A stretch of 64,000 bases of DNA from Luteirhabdus pelagi (GCF_016827595.1 NZ_JAECMS010000002.1:682001-746000); one strand, 5' to 3'. Shown: positions 51,612-60,532, numbered from the stretch's first letter. Notes: generated by a model from the letters alone, not told the origin. Numbers and translations: made by a program.

Positions 51612-53384
51612 ATGAAGAAGGAGCCTCGGGCCTTTTATCAAACACAAATTGAAGAGCATACACAACGTTTACAGCAACTCAAAAAACAATTGGCGGTATC
51701 GAGTACCATTCGATTATTCGTCTTTTTAGCTGCCTGTCTTGGTATCTACCTCGTTTTCGGAAATACCGCTGCCATTTTGGGAATCGTTATTGTTGGCGCC
51801 ATCCTTTTTATCATTTTGGTGAACCGACATAGCGGATTACAATATGAACGCGACCTTCAAAAAGCATTGATAGCGTTGAATGAAACCGAATTGGAAGTAT
51901 TGCATCGGGCGTTTCACCATTTACCCGATGGTGCTGAATATAGCAATGACTCACATGCCTTTAGTCAGGATATCGATTTGTTCGGACGAGGTTCGTTCTT
52001 TCAATATTTAAATAGAACCGCCCTAAAAAGCGGCTCCGATTATCTGGCTACCTTGTTGAAGTCGAATGATACCGATGCGATACTTCTGAAACAAAAGGCC
52101 ATTCAGGAGTTGGGTGAAAAAGCATCTTGGCGTCAAAATTTCTCGGCTGTTGGTAGTTTGGTGAAGACGGAGGTAAGTCCAAACCGTGTCATGAATTGGC
52201 TCTCGAACTATACCGCTTTCACACCCAGTTGGATTACATGGGTTTCGACTGTATTTTCCGTCCTTTCGGTAGCGGGAATTGCCGCTTATTTTCTTGGATT
52301 TCTTTCGGGTTATTGGGTAGTAGGTTGGTTTTTTCTCGGCCTCGCCATCAGCGGACGGTATGTAAAGCAAGTGAACAAGCTATCGCAGCATTCGTCAAAG
52401 ATTCAGAGTACGTTCGAACAGTTTTATAAGCTCATTTCAGAAATAGAATCTGAATCCTTTTCTGCAACATTACTGCAACATAAAAAGGAACGAATTCTTC
52501 AGAAAAAAGAAAAGGCCTCTTCCACCCTGAAGCAATTCGCCAAACAATTGGATGCGCTCGATCAACGTAATAATATGCTGGTCGGAATATTCGCCAATGG
52601 CTTTCTGCTTCGGGACATACTTGTTTCCCACAGGATTGAAAATTGGATTATACGTCACGGCCAGCAGGTCGGCGACTGGTTCGAAGTAATTTCATTCTTC
52701 GATGCCTACAATAGCTTGGGTAATTACGCCTTCAACCATCAGGACCATAGCTTTCCGGAACTTTCAACTACCGTTCAACTACAGGCGAAAGGAGCCGGAC
52801 ATCCATTGTTGTTTCCTGAAACCATGGTTCGGAACGATTTCAATATAGCGGAAGAAGAATTCTTTATCGTTACGGGTGCAAACATGGCAGGAAAGAGTAC
52901 CTTTTTACGGACGGTTTCACTCCTCATAGTAATGGGAAATGTCGGACTTCCCGTCTGTGCGAAATCGGCAACGTATAAACCAATTAAGTTGATTACCAGC
53001 ATGCGAACGACCGATAGCTTAACCGACGACGAATCGTATTTTTTCAGTGAACTAAAACGATTGAAGTTTATCGTGGAACAGCTTAAAAACGAGCGCTATT
53101 TTATCATATTGGATGAAATCCTGAAGGGAACGAACAGCACCGACAAAGCTATTGGATCGCGAAAGTTTGTCGAAAAGTTGGTAGCGGGCAATTCGACCGG
53201 CATCATCGCAACGCATGATCTAAGTTTATGTGAAGTGGCCAATAGTTTGGACGAGGTGAAAAATTATTATTTTGGAGCAGAAATCATCGATGATGAATTA
53301 CACTTCGATTACACCTTAAAAAAAGGAATCTGCCAGAATATGAACGCTTCTTTCTTGTTGAAAAAAATGAACATTGTCGATTAA
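51612..53384 (+). CDS. Membrane-associated MutS-like ATPase
   Basis: The 590-residue protein has two pairs of hydrophobic helices (about 28-70 and 210-255), a helical lever-like region and a C-terminal MutS ATPase with Walker A GANMAGKSTFLRT (about 426-438), Walker B FIILDEILKGTNSTDK (about 500-515) and the ATHDLSLCEV segment. Mismatch-recognition and clamp domains of MutS1 are absent. MutS-family proteins with membrane helices occur in Bacteroidota; the role is unknown and mismatch repair is unlikely. The ATG at 51,612 is used. The next gene begins directly after the stop. Confidence 0.85.
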   Translation: MKKEPRAFYQTQIEEHTQRLQQLKKQLAVSSTIRLFVFLAACLGIYLVFGNTAAILGIVIVGAILFIILVNRHSGLQYERDLQKALIALNETELEVLHRAFHHLPDGAEYSNDSHAFSQDIDLFGRGSFFQYLNRTALKSGSDYLATLLKSNDTDAILLKQKAIQELGEKASWRQNFSAVGSLVKTEVSPNRVMNWLSNYTAFTPSWITWVSTVFSVLSVAGIAAYFLGFLSGYWVVGWFFLGLAISGRYVKQVNKLSQHSSKIQSTFEQFYKLISEIESESFSATLLQHKKERILQKKEKASSTLKQFAKQLDALDQRNNMLVGIFANGFLLRDILVSHRIENWIIRHGQQVGDWFEVISFFDAYNSLGNYAFNHQDHSFPELSTTVQLQAKGAGHPLLFPETMVRNDFNIAEEEFFIVTGANMAGKSTFLRTVSLLIVMGNVGLPVCAKSATYKPIKLITSMRTTDSLTDDESYFFSELKRLKFIVEQLKNERYFIILDEILKGTNSTDKAIGSRKFVEKLVAGNSTGIIATHDLSLCEVANSLDEVKNYYFGAEIIDDELHFDYTLKKGICQNMNASFLLKKMNIVD

Positions 53385-54380
53385 ATGGATTCACTTACAC
53401 AAATCGTTTTAGGGGCTGCCGTCGGAGAAGCCGTGTTGGGGAAAAAGGTTGGTAATAAGACAGTGCTATATGGTGCCATCGCTGGAACCATTCCCGATTT
53501 GGATGTGCTCTCCCGTTATTTTGTTGATACGGTCACGGCCCTTGAAATACACCGGGGATTTACACATTCCATTGTTTTTTCAATTGTATTCGGACTCCTT
53601 TTTGGATGGCTTACGTCACTTTGGGAAAAACGTGCTTCTTGGAAGCAGTGGTCGTGGTTCTGGTTTTTATGTTTCGTTACCCACCCCTTACTCGATGCCC
53701 ATACCACCTGGGGAACACAACTGTTTTGGCCGTTCGACCTCCGTTTGGCATATAAGAATATTTTCGTCATCGATCCGCTGTACACCTTGCCTTTCTTGGT
53801 ATTTTTGGTCCTTACGATGTTTCAGAAACGGACGAGTGCCAAGCGACGAACTTTCAATAAACTTGGATTGATTGTAAGCAGTGCTTACTTGGCATTGACG
53901 TTGGTATTCAAATTTATTGCCTTTCAGAAGTTTGAAGAAGGATTGAAAAAGCAGGGTATTTCCTATTCCGAAATCGAAACACGGCCTAGTCCGATGAACA
54001 CAATTCTCTGGTATGCCAATGTCATGACAGAAGATGCTATCCTGATGGGTGATTGGTCTTTTTTCGACAGTAAACCGATTACATTTTATCCGCATCCCAA
54101 AAATCACGAAGCTCTAGGAACGCTGAAAGATAAAAATAAAGTACAACGCTTGATTGCGATTTCCAATGGTTGGTACACCGCACAGCGGAAAGAAGAAGAT
54201 GTTTACTTTAACGATTTGCGGTTTGGATTGTTGGGGGTGAATTCCGATGCGAAGAAATATGCCTTTAGCTATCTGTTGAAACCTACCGAATCGGGATTGG
54301 AGGTAGTAGAAGAGCCAAGAAACCGTGACGATGCTGCCCAATTGCTGGGCGATTTATGGGAACGGATAAAGGGAAACTAG
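53385..54380 (+). CDS. YdjM/DUF457-type membrane-bound metal-dependent hydrolase
   Basis: The 331-residue protein starts MDSLTQIVLGAAVGEAVLG, the signature of this family, and has the conserved acidic and His motifs IPDLDVL (about 36-42), HRGFTHS (about 57-63) and THPLLDAHTTWGTQ (about 99-112), interleaved with four to five membrane helices. These metal-binding residues give the hydrolase name, but no substrate is known. The C-terminal soluble part (about 200-331) is alpha/beta. The gene is joined without a gap to the MutS-like gene. Confidence 0.88.
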   Translation: MDSLTQIVLGAAVGEAVLGKKVGNKTVLYGAIAGTIPDLDVLSRYFVDTVTALEIHRGFTHSIVFSIVFGLLFGWLTSLWEKRASWKQWSWFWFLCFVTHPLLDAHTTWGTQLFWPFDLRLAYKNIFVIDPLYTLPFLVFLVLTMFQKRTSAKRRTFNKLGLIVSSAYLALTLVFKFIAFQKFEEGLKKQGISYSEIETRPSPMNTILWYANVMTEDAILMGDWSFFDSKPITFYPHPKNHEALGTLKDKNKVQRLIAISNGWYTAQRKEEDVYFNDLRFGLLGVNSDAKKYAFSYLLKPTESGLEVVEEPRNRDDAAQLLGDLWERIKGN

Positions 54381-54387
54381 GAGCTTT

Positions 54388-54426
54388 TTAGACCCACAGG
54401 GTATTCTAAACCCTGCGGGTCTCAAG
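54388..54426 (+). repeat. 39-bp near-palindromic repeat, copy A
   Basis: A GACCC-CAGGGT ... ACCCTG-GGGTC imperfect palindrome, which is the reverse complement of 55,991-56,029 with one mismatch. It follows the hydrolase stop by 7 bp and may serve as its terminator. Confidence 0.8.
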
Positions 54427-54576
54427 CTGCGGAACGGTAAAGCGATAAAGAATTTAGAAGTAAGAATGCAGAATGACATAGGCGCAAAGTTGCAAAGGCG
54501 CAAAGAAGGAGAGAAAAGATGCGAAAGACAAAAAAATCTAATAGCTTACGGCCTAAAGCCTAAAGCGCACTCCGTG

Positions 54577-55011
54577 CTACCCACAACTCATATCCGCCAC
54601 GATTTTCCATTTCCCATCAATCTTCTTGAAAATAATCATAAATACGCCATTGGCATCGCCTACCGTTCGTTTGAGATGATATTCGCCCATGACCCAATAG
54701 CTTTCTTCTGAAATCGGAGAGATATCATTTATAGTGAAGGTCAAGGTGCCGCTGTCATCCGCAGTGGGATACCCTTTTTTATAATTATCAAGCGTTTGTT
54801 GCCACCCTTTTGTCAACCCGCTTTTTCCATAGAATATTAAGGAATCGTTGTTCCAATAGCCCTGCATAAAACCTTCCAGATCGTGTTGGCTCCACGCTTT
54901 TTCTTGAGCTTTCATAACAGCAAGGATTGCTTTTTTGTCTTCTTCTAATTTCGATTGTCCAAAAGCGAAGGTGAGACATAGTAAAAACAGTAGCGGAAGA
55001 AATTTTTTCAT
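54577..55011 (-). CDS. Exported NTF2-like (SnoaL/DUF4440-type) protein
   Basis: The 144-residue protein has a signal peptide (KKFLPLLFLLCLTFAFGQ) and a 120-residue alpha-beta NTF2-like fold (KAQEKAWSQHDLEGFMQGYW, then YWVMGEYHLKR and GKWKIVADMS). The pocket of such proteins binds small ligands or catalyses varied reactions; none can be assigned. The ATG at 55,011 is preferred to one at 55,041, which adds ten residues before the signal peptide. The 196 bases downstream hold a repeat and low-complexity sequence (GGCGCAAAG-type), and no gene. Confidence 0.8.
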   Translation of the reverse strand: MKKFLPLLFLLCLTFAFGQSKLEEDKKAILAVMKAQEKAWSQHDLEGFMQGYWNNDSLIFYGKSGLTKGWQQTLDNYKKGYPTADDSGTLTFTINDISPISEESYWVMGEYHLKRTVGDANGVFMIIFKKIDGKWKIVADMSCG

Positions 55012-55073
55012 GACTTTGGGTTTAGGTGAAGAAAGATACAACGATTTTGTAGCTTAGCGTAAAATTGTTGAAG

Positions 55074-55964
55074 ATGAAGTCAATTACGGTGGTCACCGCC
55101 CGAAAATACGATACCCTTTCCGAAGCTACCCCTTATGTAGCGAATATTAAAAAGGAATATGAACTGTTGAAGGCTGCATTAGAAAAGCGAAGTGTGTCGG
55201 TAGAACGTACCTTTTGGGATAATCTGAATTACGATTGGTCGAAACCCGATGCAATCCTCATTCGAACCGTTTGGGATTATTTTGAACGCTACCGCGAGTT
55301 TGCCGATTGGATGGAGAATGTCAGTACACAAACCCAAATCATCAATCCTTTGCCTATAATGAAGTGGAATGGTCATAAGTTCTATTTGCGCGATTTAGAA
55401 AATAAAGGAGTTCAAATCGTACCGACGGTTTTTGTTGAAAGAGGAGGCGGACGGTCACTTCCGGACATCTGCAAGGACAAGGGATGGCAAAATGTGGTCA
55501 TCAAGCCTGCGGTTTCCGCTGCTGCTTTTCATGCCCATAAGGTATTGAAAGATGAATTGGAATTGAAAGAACGAACGTTTCAATCATTGCTATTGGAACG
55601 CGATATGTTAGTACAGCCCTTTTTTGAAACCATCGAAACAAAGGGCGAAGCATCGCTGATGGTCTTCAATGGAAAATACACACATGCCGTATTGAAAAAG
55701 GCAAAATCAGGAGATTTCAGGGTGCAGGATGATTTCGGTGGAACCATACATTCGTATCAACCTTCAGAAAAGGAAATCGAATTTGCTGAGTTCGCTAATT
55801 CGCAGTGTCCAACGCCACCGGTGTATGGTAGGGTGGATATAGTATGGGACGAGCAGGACGATTGCTACCTTTCTGAAATGGAATTTCTCGATCCAGAGAT
55901 TTGGCTACGCGAAAAACCCGAAACCGCTGAGGTATTGGCGGAGGGAATTGTTAAGACGTTATGA
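55074..55964 (+). CDS. ATP-grasp protein, RimK/glutathione-synthetase-like
   Basis: The 296-residue protein has an ATP-grasp fold: an N-terminal region with DAILIRTVWDY (about 56-66), an ATP lid with VVIKPAVSAAAFHAH (about 142-156), and metal-binding acidic residues in YGRVDIVWDEQ and LSEMEFLDPEIW (about 255-280). Enzymes of this fold join a carboxylate to an amine. The pattern is closest to stand-alone ATP-grasp ligases related to the cycloserine enzyme DcsG and glutathione synthetase; partner genes are absent and the product is unknown. The ATG at 55,074 is used rather than a TTG nine bases earlier. Confidence 0.82.
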   Translation: MKSITVVTARKYDTLSEATPYVANIKKEYELLKAALEKRSVSVERTFWDNLNYDWSKPDAILIRTVWDYFERYREFADWMENVSTQTQIINPLPIMKWNGHKFYLRDLENKGVQIVPTVFVERGGGRSLPDICKDKGWQNVVIKPAVSAAAFHAHKVLKDELELKERTFQSLLLERDMLVQPFFETIETKGEASLMVFNGKYTHAVLKKAKSGDFRVQDDFGGTIHSYQPSEKEIEFAEFANSQCPTPPVYGRVDIVWDEQDDCYLSEMEFLDPEIWLREKPETAEVLAEGIVKTL

Positions 55965-55990
55965 TGTCTCTTCGAGTGTTCACCGAAAAA

Positions 55991-56029
55991 CTTGAGACCC
56001 GCAGGGTTTTGAATACCCTGTGGGTCTAA
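55991..56029 (-). repeat. 39-bp near-palindromic repeat, copy B
   Basis: This is the inverted copy of 54,388-54,426 with one mismatch. Further on, AACCTGCGAGGCTT (56,039-56,052) is a decayed third half. Confidence 0.8.
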
Positions 56030-56057
56030 GCTTATAAAACCTGCGAGGCTTAGGACA

Positions 56058-56765
56058 CTAAAACTCCTCCTCAAACAAAATAGCGGGATCCGGACAAATA
56101 TTTTTCCACACTTCCAATTCCGAACGGAAAGCGGTGCCATTAAAGTTGAAGGTGTTCCCCATCAAGTCGGTGATGACCTGAAAATGCAGATGCGGTACCC
56201 AATGGCCGTTTTCTGTTTCATCGCCTATGTAGCCTATCTTTTCACCCTGCTTCACCTTTTTCCCTTCTGGTGAAAGGGTAAGTGAATCTTTGCTCAAATG
56301 TCCATGGAGAGTATAAAATTGAAGATTGGCAAACGAATGCTTCAGGATAAGTAATGGACCATAGTCCTTGTGTTTTTCAATATCACTGCAGATAACAACT
56401 TCACCATCAAACGGACTGTGAAGCGGTGTTCTGGCCGGTACCCAAAAATCGGTGCCTAAATGAACATTTCTAAATTCGATTCCCTGGGGCGTTATGAGTT
56501 GATAGTTTGGGGTATCATAAAAAGACCGCTGTTGCAAATAGCCATTGGCCAAAAGTGCGGTTGGATGTTTCTTCTGAAAAGCATCAATACGAGCGCCGGC
56601 GGTTTCCAAATCTTCATGATTATCGCTACCCTCAAAAAAATCGCTACCCGCACTCATGTCCGGACTTGCAATTGAATCGAACGAAAGGGTTGGGAACATC
56701 ACTTTCAATGAAACGCGATGTTTTTCTGCCCAAGATTCAAGATGTTTTCTAAGTAGGGTTCGCAA
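56058..56765 (-). CDS. M23-family metallopeptidase domain protein
   Basis: The 235-residue protein has the LytM/M23 zinc site: H and D in NVHLGTDFW (about 123-131), HGHLS (about 175) and the HLHFQV pair (about 203-208). M23 enzymes cut peptidoglycan cross-links or glycyl bonds. A signal peptide is not evident, as the N-terminus (RTLLRKHLESWAEKHRV) is amphipathic and charged, which is unusual for a cell-wall enzyme and suggests a cytoplasmic or non-classical location. The residues needed for zinc are complete. Confidence 0.8.
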   Translation of the reverse strand: MRTLLRKHLESWAEKHRVSLKVMFPTLSFDSIASPDMSAGSDFFEGSDNHEDLETAGARIDAFQKKHPTALLANGYLQQRSFYDTPNYQLITPQGIEFRNVHLGTDFWVPARTPLHSPFDGEVVICSDIEKHKDYGPLLILKHSFANLQFYTLHGHLSKDSLTLSPEGKKVKQGEKIGYIGDETENGHWVPHLHFQVITDLMGNTFNFNGTAFRSELEVWKNICPDPAILFEEEF

Positions 56766-56836
56766 GAAGTATAATTTAGCCTTACAAGTTTAGAAAAACC
56801 CATTCAACTTACAAAGCACCAATCCTTAAGATATTT

Positions 56837-57937
56837 TTATAAAACGCTTTTTTGTTTTTTGTAGAAGGCATTGGCCTGTTGTTGCATCAGCTCTCGAGCA
56901 ATTTTTCGTTTATAGTCGTACAATTCCTGCTCTTCCGCAATGTCGGCATACACTCTGTTGTTCACATCCTTATCGGTTGCTACCAACACATCGCGCTGGG
57001 TTTTCTGTTGCTGTACCCATGATTTTAAAGCGCTCTCTTGTTCCTCTAATTTTAAGTCGTAAGCGCCTTTCGGCGATAGCAATTTTGCCAAGATAGGAGA
57101 TGTTTCAATTGCCAAGAACAATAGAAAAATAAAGAAAGACGGTAACCACGGTAGTTTGTCCAAGGCATTCACCCGTGCCATCAATCCATCGAAACCATCA
57201 ATTACGGGCTGCGTTTCAGCAACTTTGGCTTGATATTCTGTTGAAAGGTCTGCAATCTGACCTTCAAGCACGGCAATTTTATCGGCATTGGTTTCCCGTA
57301 ATTGTTGTAACGCAGCTAGTTCTGCATCATGTTTTTCGCGTTTTTCTTTATAAACAGGTCCTTTCCCAACGAGTTCAGTACCTTTTCTACCCTCCGCTTC
57401 TGCGATATAGGTTTCATACAGCGCGTTTACTTCTGCTTCCTTGTCTGTTACTTCTTGCTTTAAGACTTCAATTTCAGAATTTAATGCCTCCACTGTTGGG
57501 GTATATTGAAGGGCAAGCTGATCCTTGTTCTCTAGGGTCATGTCGTTTTTCTCTTCCAACAACACTTGATCGATTTCCTTTTCAAAAATCTTTAGTTCCA
57601 ACGGTTTTGAGATCACGATTGCAATAATGATGGCCAATGCAATCCGTGGCGATGCTTGAAGCAATTCGTCGAAAACATTATCGCGTTTTTTGATGGTGGA
57701 AACGATAAAGCGGTCAAGGTTAAAGATTAGAAGCCCCCAAACCAGTCCGAAGAATACTGCTGTAAGAACAGTATCAAAAACGGTAAATAGCGCATAGGAA
57801 GCAGCGATGGTCGCCATGACAGCAGTGAAGAAAACCGTAGCGCCAATTCCTGCATATTTGGTGCGTTCTCCAGGAGAACAGTCATCTAAAATGGCGGTAT
57901 CGGCACCCGAACAAAAGATAAAAAAGCGTTGTAGCAT
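56837..57937 (-). CDS. DUF4407-family membrane protein with long coiled coil
   Basis: The 366-residue protein begins LQRFFIFCSGADTAILDDC, the start of DUF4407, then two close membrane helices (about 27-68) and one at about 87-105, a coiled-coil region (about 115-225, rich in E, K, Q and A), a further helix (about 240-265) and a charged C-terminus. Function is unknown. The Met at 57,937 agrees with the family; a frame from 57,976 adds 13 residues. It has no close partner gene. Confidence 0.82.
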   Translation of the reverse strand: MLQRFFIFCSGADTAILDDCSPGERTKYAGIGATVFFTAVMATIAASYALFTVFDTVLTAVFFGLVWGLLIFNLDRFIVSTIKKRDNVFDELLQASPRIALAIIIAIVISKPLELKIFEKEIDQVLLEEKNDMTLENKDQLALQYTPTVEALNSEIEVLKQEVTDKEAEVNALYETYIAEAEGRKGTELVGKGPVYKEKREKHDAELAALQQLRETNADKIAVLEGQIADLSTEYQAKVAETQPVIDGFDGLMARVNALDKLPWLPSFFIFLLFLAIETSPILAKLLSPKGAYDLKLEEQESALKSWVQQQKTQRDVLVATDKDVNNRVYADIAEEQELYDYKRKIARELMQQQANAFYKKQKSVL

Positions 57938-58000
57938 AGCGGTAGGTGTTTTGATTGATGAGGTTCTATAACGCAAAAATTTACAGATTGTTACATAAAA

Positions 58001-58023
58001 AACCCTCGAATAAATCGAGGGTT
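58001..58023 (-). terminator. Intrinsic terminator after the BlaR1-like gene
   Basis: AACCCTCGA and TCGAGGGTT form a perfect 9-bp stem with a 5-nt loop, followed on the minus strand by six T. Confidence 0.93.
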
Positions 58024-58045
58024 GGCAATAAATTGAAACAATTTT

Positions 58046-60040
58046 TTAGCAATTATTTAATCTTACGATTGGTCGTGGTAAATCGGTTTCCTCTACCTGA
58101 ATTGAAATATTGTTGCCTTTTCGAACCATTTCTATGGCTTCTTCACTACTAATTTCATGAGGTCCCCAATAAAAGATAGCTCCTCTTTCCGCTAGCGATA
58201 GTAGTTGTTTGGCAGGATCGGGAGCGGGCAATGGTTCAGGTGATGGTGGTGGAGGTGGCGGATTTGGAATGTACCGATCGTTCGAGCCTTTTGGTTCAGC
58301 CGCCGGAGCAGGAGGTGCATCAGGTGCCTTTTCAGGTTTTGGGGGTGCTGGTGGTGGATCGGGAAGTAGGCTCATACCGCCTTTCATATGTGAAAATTTC
58401 GTCTTACGAAATTCAGCGTCCAACTTCTTTAGGAAATTTTGTGGAGTACTAGCAATAAGAATTGATGGCTCCGCAGCCGCATAATCTGCGGGCTTCCAGC
58501 TTTTGGTTACACGGTCGAGATCTTTTGTAAAGTTCTCTAAGGTAGTAGGTTTGCCATTTATTCTGATTTCGCTATTATTTACTGTGATGACCAAACTCCG
58601 CTTTTTATTTCGCGCAGCTCCCTCGGTAAATTCCTCTGCATAACCTACTTCCCAGGATATTTTGTTTTTGGGAAGGCATTCCGGAAAGGGTAGGGCGTTT
58701 TCTTTTTGGTCATCACTCATTTTGTGATAAATTGTTTCCAATGCCTTCAAATCTTCCCAACCTATTTTTCGATTTTCTATTGGGACAGCATTGTATTTTT
58801 TTGCAAGCCTGTTGAAAATTTCGAGTTGCTTAGAGCTGGCTTGTTCCTCACTTTTAGTGATATTTCCCAACGGACTCATTATCTCATCCATGTTAGCTCT
58901 AGACAACATGGTTTCTTGACTTTCAGAAGAAGTACAAACGCTCAAGCCTTTATATGAATCTAACCGCACCAATTCAGAAATCACACTCTTAGCAAAGGGA
59001 ACATTTACGTCGGAAGCTAGGGTGACCGCTGTAGCTGAAAAGTTTTTGTTACGTACAAGGCTTTCTAATTCAGAAAGTTTTGAAACACCATTATTGATTA
59101 CAAGTTCGTCATTGCTCTTAATTTCTATCGTTAATACCTCTGAATCATTGTTAACGATAGTAGTGGTTTCCGTTTCGACATATTCCTGTTTCGTTTCGCT
59201 AAAGCCATATAATAATAAGGCCACCAAAGGAATAAGCAATAGGCTCTTAATCCATGCGGCTCGTTTAGAAGTTTGTTTTTTCATAAGGGTGAATCTTTTT
59301 TTGATAGATGAATAATTAATGGCGTGTGCTAATTGCTGCACGTCGGATCTTGATGAAAAATCCAATAAAATCTTTTGGTAGGTGGCCGTTTCGGCGCCTT
59401 GTTTTAATACGGCGTCATCGGCTAGAAATTCATGGTTTAATCGAATACTTCCTTTGATGAAGTGGCACAACGGATTAAACCAAAATAGGATTTGAAATAC
59501 TTCAATAAAGATAATATCCCAACTGTGCTTTTGATGAATATGGGCTTTTTCGTGAGTGAGCACTTCATCTGGGATGAGTCCAGCCTCGTAGGTCGATTTT
59601 TGACAGAAAATATAGTTGAAGAAGCTATGAGGGGTTGTCTTTTGGTAAAGCAAAACATATAAGATAGACGCTTTCTTCAAAACTGCATTATTCCTAATGG
59701 AACGTAGGATGCTCCATAGATTTCGACCAAACCGCAGACTGAAAAAGAGAACGCCAAGTAGGTATACCGATAGCAAGATATAGGGAAGATAATTTGTAGG
59801 GGTCGGTTCTGCAACGCTAATAGGTATTGCTCCGGTATAAGAGGTTGCCGGAACGCTGACCATTGGAGTAACTTCCACATATTCGGTAAACGTAACGAGC
59901 GGTATAATGGTGGCGGCAATCGCACTACCTAATAAAAAGAATCGCTTCAATACATGTAAGCTAGTGTTCTCAAGTACTACTTTGTAGAACAAGAATAAAA
60001 TTGCCAAACAAGCGGCCGATTTCAATAAATAGAATAGCAT
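58046..60040 (-). CDS. M56 BlaR1-type membrane metallopeptidase with ExbD-like segments and proline-rich tail
   Basis: The 664-residue protein has four membrane helices (about 5-20, 35-52, 86-103 and 265-282) and the zinc motif H163-E-K-A-H167, with the distal Glu in LNHEFLADDAVL. BlaR1/MecR1 proteins sense a signal and cleave the BlaI repressor. The periplasmic part differs from a penicillin-binding domain: residues about 302-372 (LTIEIKSNDELVING, VTLASDVNVPF) and 482-555 (VITVNNSEIRINGKP) resemble ExbD/TolR folds. A Pro-rich stretch (560-610) precedes a short C-terminal domain. It follows blaI by one base. Confidence 0.85.
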   Translation of the reverse strand: MLFYLLKSAACLAILFLFYKVVLENTSLHVLKRFFLLGSAIAATIIPLVTFTEYVEVTPMVSVPATSYTGAIPISVAEPTPTNYLPYILLSVYLLGVLFFSLRFGRNLWSILRSIRNNAVLKKASILYVLLYQKTTPHSFFNYIFCQKSTYEAGLIPDEVLTHEKAHIHQKHSWDIIFIEVFQILFWFNPLCHFIKGSIRLNHEFLADDAVLKQGAETATYQKILLDFSSRSDVQQLAHAINYSSIKKRFTLMKKQTSKRAAWIKSLLLIPLVALLLYGFSETKQEYVETETTTIVNNDSEVLTIEIKSNDELVINNGVSKLSELESLVRNKNFSATAVTLASDVNVPFAKSVISELVRLDSYKGLSVCTSSESQETMLSRANMDEIMSPLGNITKSEEQASSKQLEIFNRLAKKYNAVPIENRKIGWEDLKALETIYHKMSDDQKENALPFPECLPKNKISWEVGYAEEFTEGAARNKKRSLVITVNNSEIRINGKPTTLENFTKDLDRVTKSWKPADYAAAEPSILIASTPQNFLKKLDAEFRKTKFSHMKGGMSLLPDPPPAPPKPEKAPDAPPAPAAEPKGSNDRYIPNPPPPPPSPEPLPAPDPAKQLLSLAERGAIFYWGPHEISSEEAIEMVRKGNNISIQVEETDLPRPIVRLNNC

Positions 60041-60041
60041 A

Positions 60042-60407
60042 CTAGGACTCTTTTAGTTGTTTGTCAATTATCTCGCGCAATTCTTGTAATTCTTCCTTAC
60101 TCAAATCCGTTTCCTTTGTAAAAAATGAGGCGAACTGAGAAGCACTGTCGTTAAAAAAATGCTTGATCATGCCATTTACCTGTTTCGAGAAGTAATCGCG
60201 CTTTTTCACCAGCGCTACATACTCTCGCGACCTACCTTTCTGTTCATAGTCGACAAAACCTTTATCCTGCATACGTTTTAACAAGGTTGCTATGGTGGTA
60301 GGAGCTGGTTTTGGGTCGGGATAGGCGGCTAACAATTCTTTCATCTTGGCTGGCTGCTGCTTCCACAGCAGTTGCATCAATTGTTCTTCGGCGTTGGATA
60401 ATGACAT
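60042..60407 (-). CDS. BlaI/MecI/CopY-family transcriptional repressor
   Basis: The 121-residue protein has the winged-helix DNA-binding domain (about 1-75, SLSNAEEQLMQLLWKQ, PAPTTIATLLKRMQDKGFVDYEQKGRSREY) and a C-terminal dimerisation helix pair. The repressor dimer is cut by the partner peptidase to lift repression. The ATG at 60,407 is used; the long frame from 60,677 runs through the promoter and the divergent gene. Two operator-like palindromes cover its own promoter, so autoregulation is likely. The target beyond the operon is unknown. Confidence 0.9.
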   Translation of the reverse strand: MSLSNAEEQLMQLLWKQQPAKMKELLAAYPDPKPAPTTIATLLKRMQDKGFVDYEQKGRSREYVALVKKRDYFSKQVNGMIKHFFNDSASQFASFFTKETDLSKEELQELREIIDKQLKES

Positions 60408-60421
60408 AAACTCTGTTTTGT

Positions 60422-60465
60422 TTCTACAAACATAGAATAAAATATTTAATTCTACAACTGTCGAA
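60422..60465 (-). promoter_or_regulatory. blaI promoter with two operator-like palindromes
   Basis: On the minus strand TTG (60,457-60,455), a 20-base spacer and TATGTTTG (60,434-60,427) match the consensus. TTCTACAACTGTCGAA (60,450-60,465) covers the TTG and TTCTACAAACATAGAA (60,422-60,437) covers the -7 box. Both fit a TTCTACA-n2-TGTAGAA-type palindrome with mismatches, and their starts are 28 bp apart. Confidence 0.7.
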
Positions 60466-60532
60466 TAATTAAAATATTCATTTTTCTTTTTTGAAATGCT
60501 CAAAAAAGTACCTTTGACGAAATTTTTAAGCC

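Noticed and set aside
58046-60465. Beta-lactam resistance locus
   Set aside because: The blaI-blaR1-type pair has no beta-lactamase gene nearby and the sensor lacks a penicillin-binding domain.
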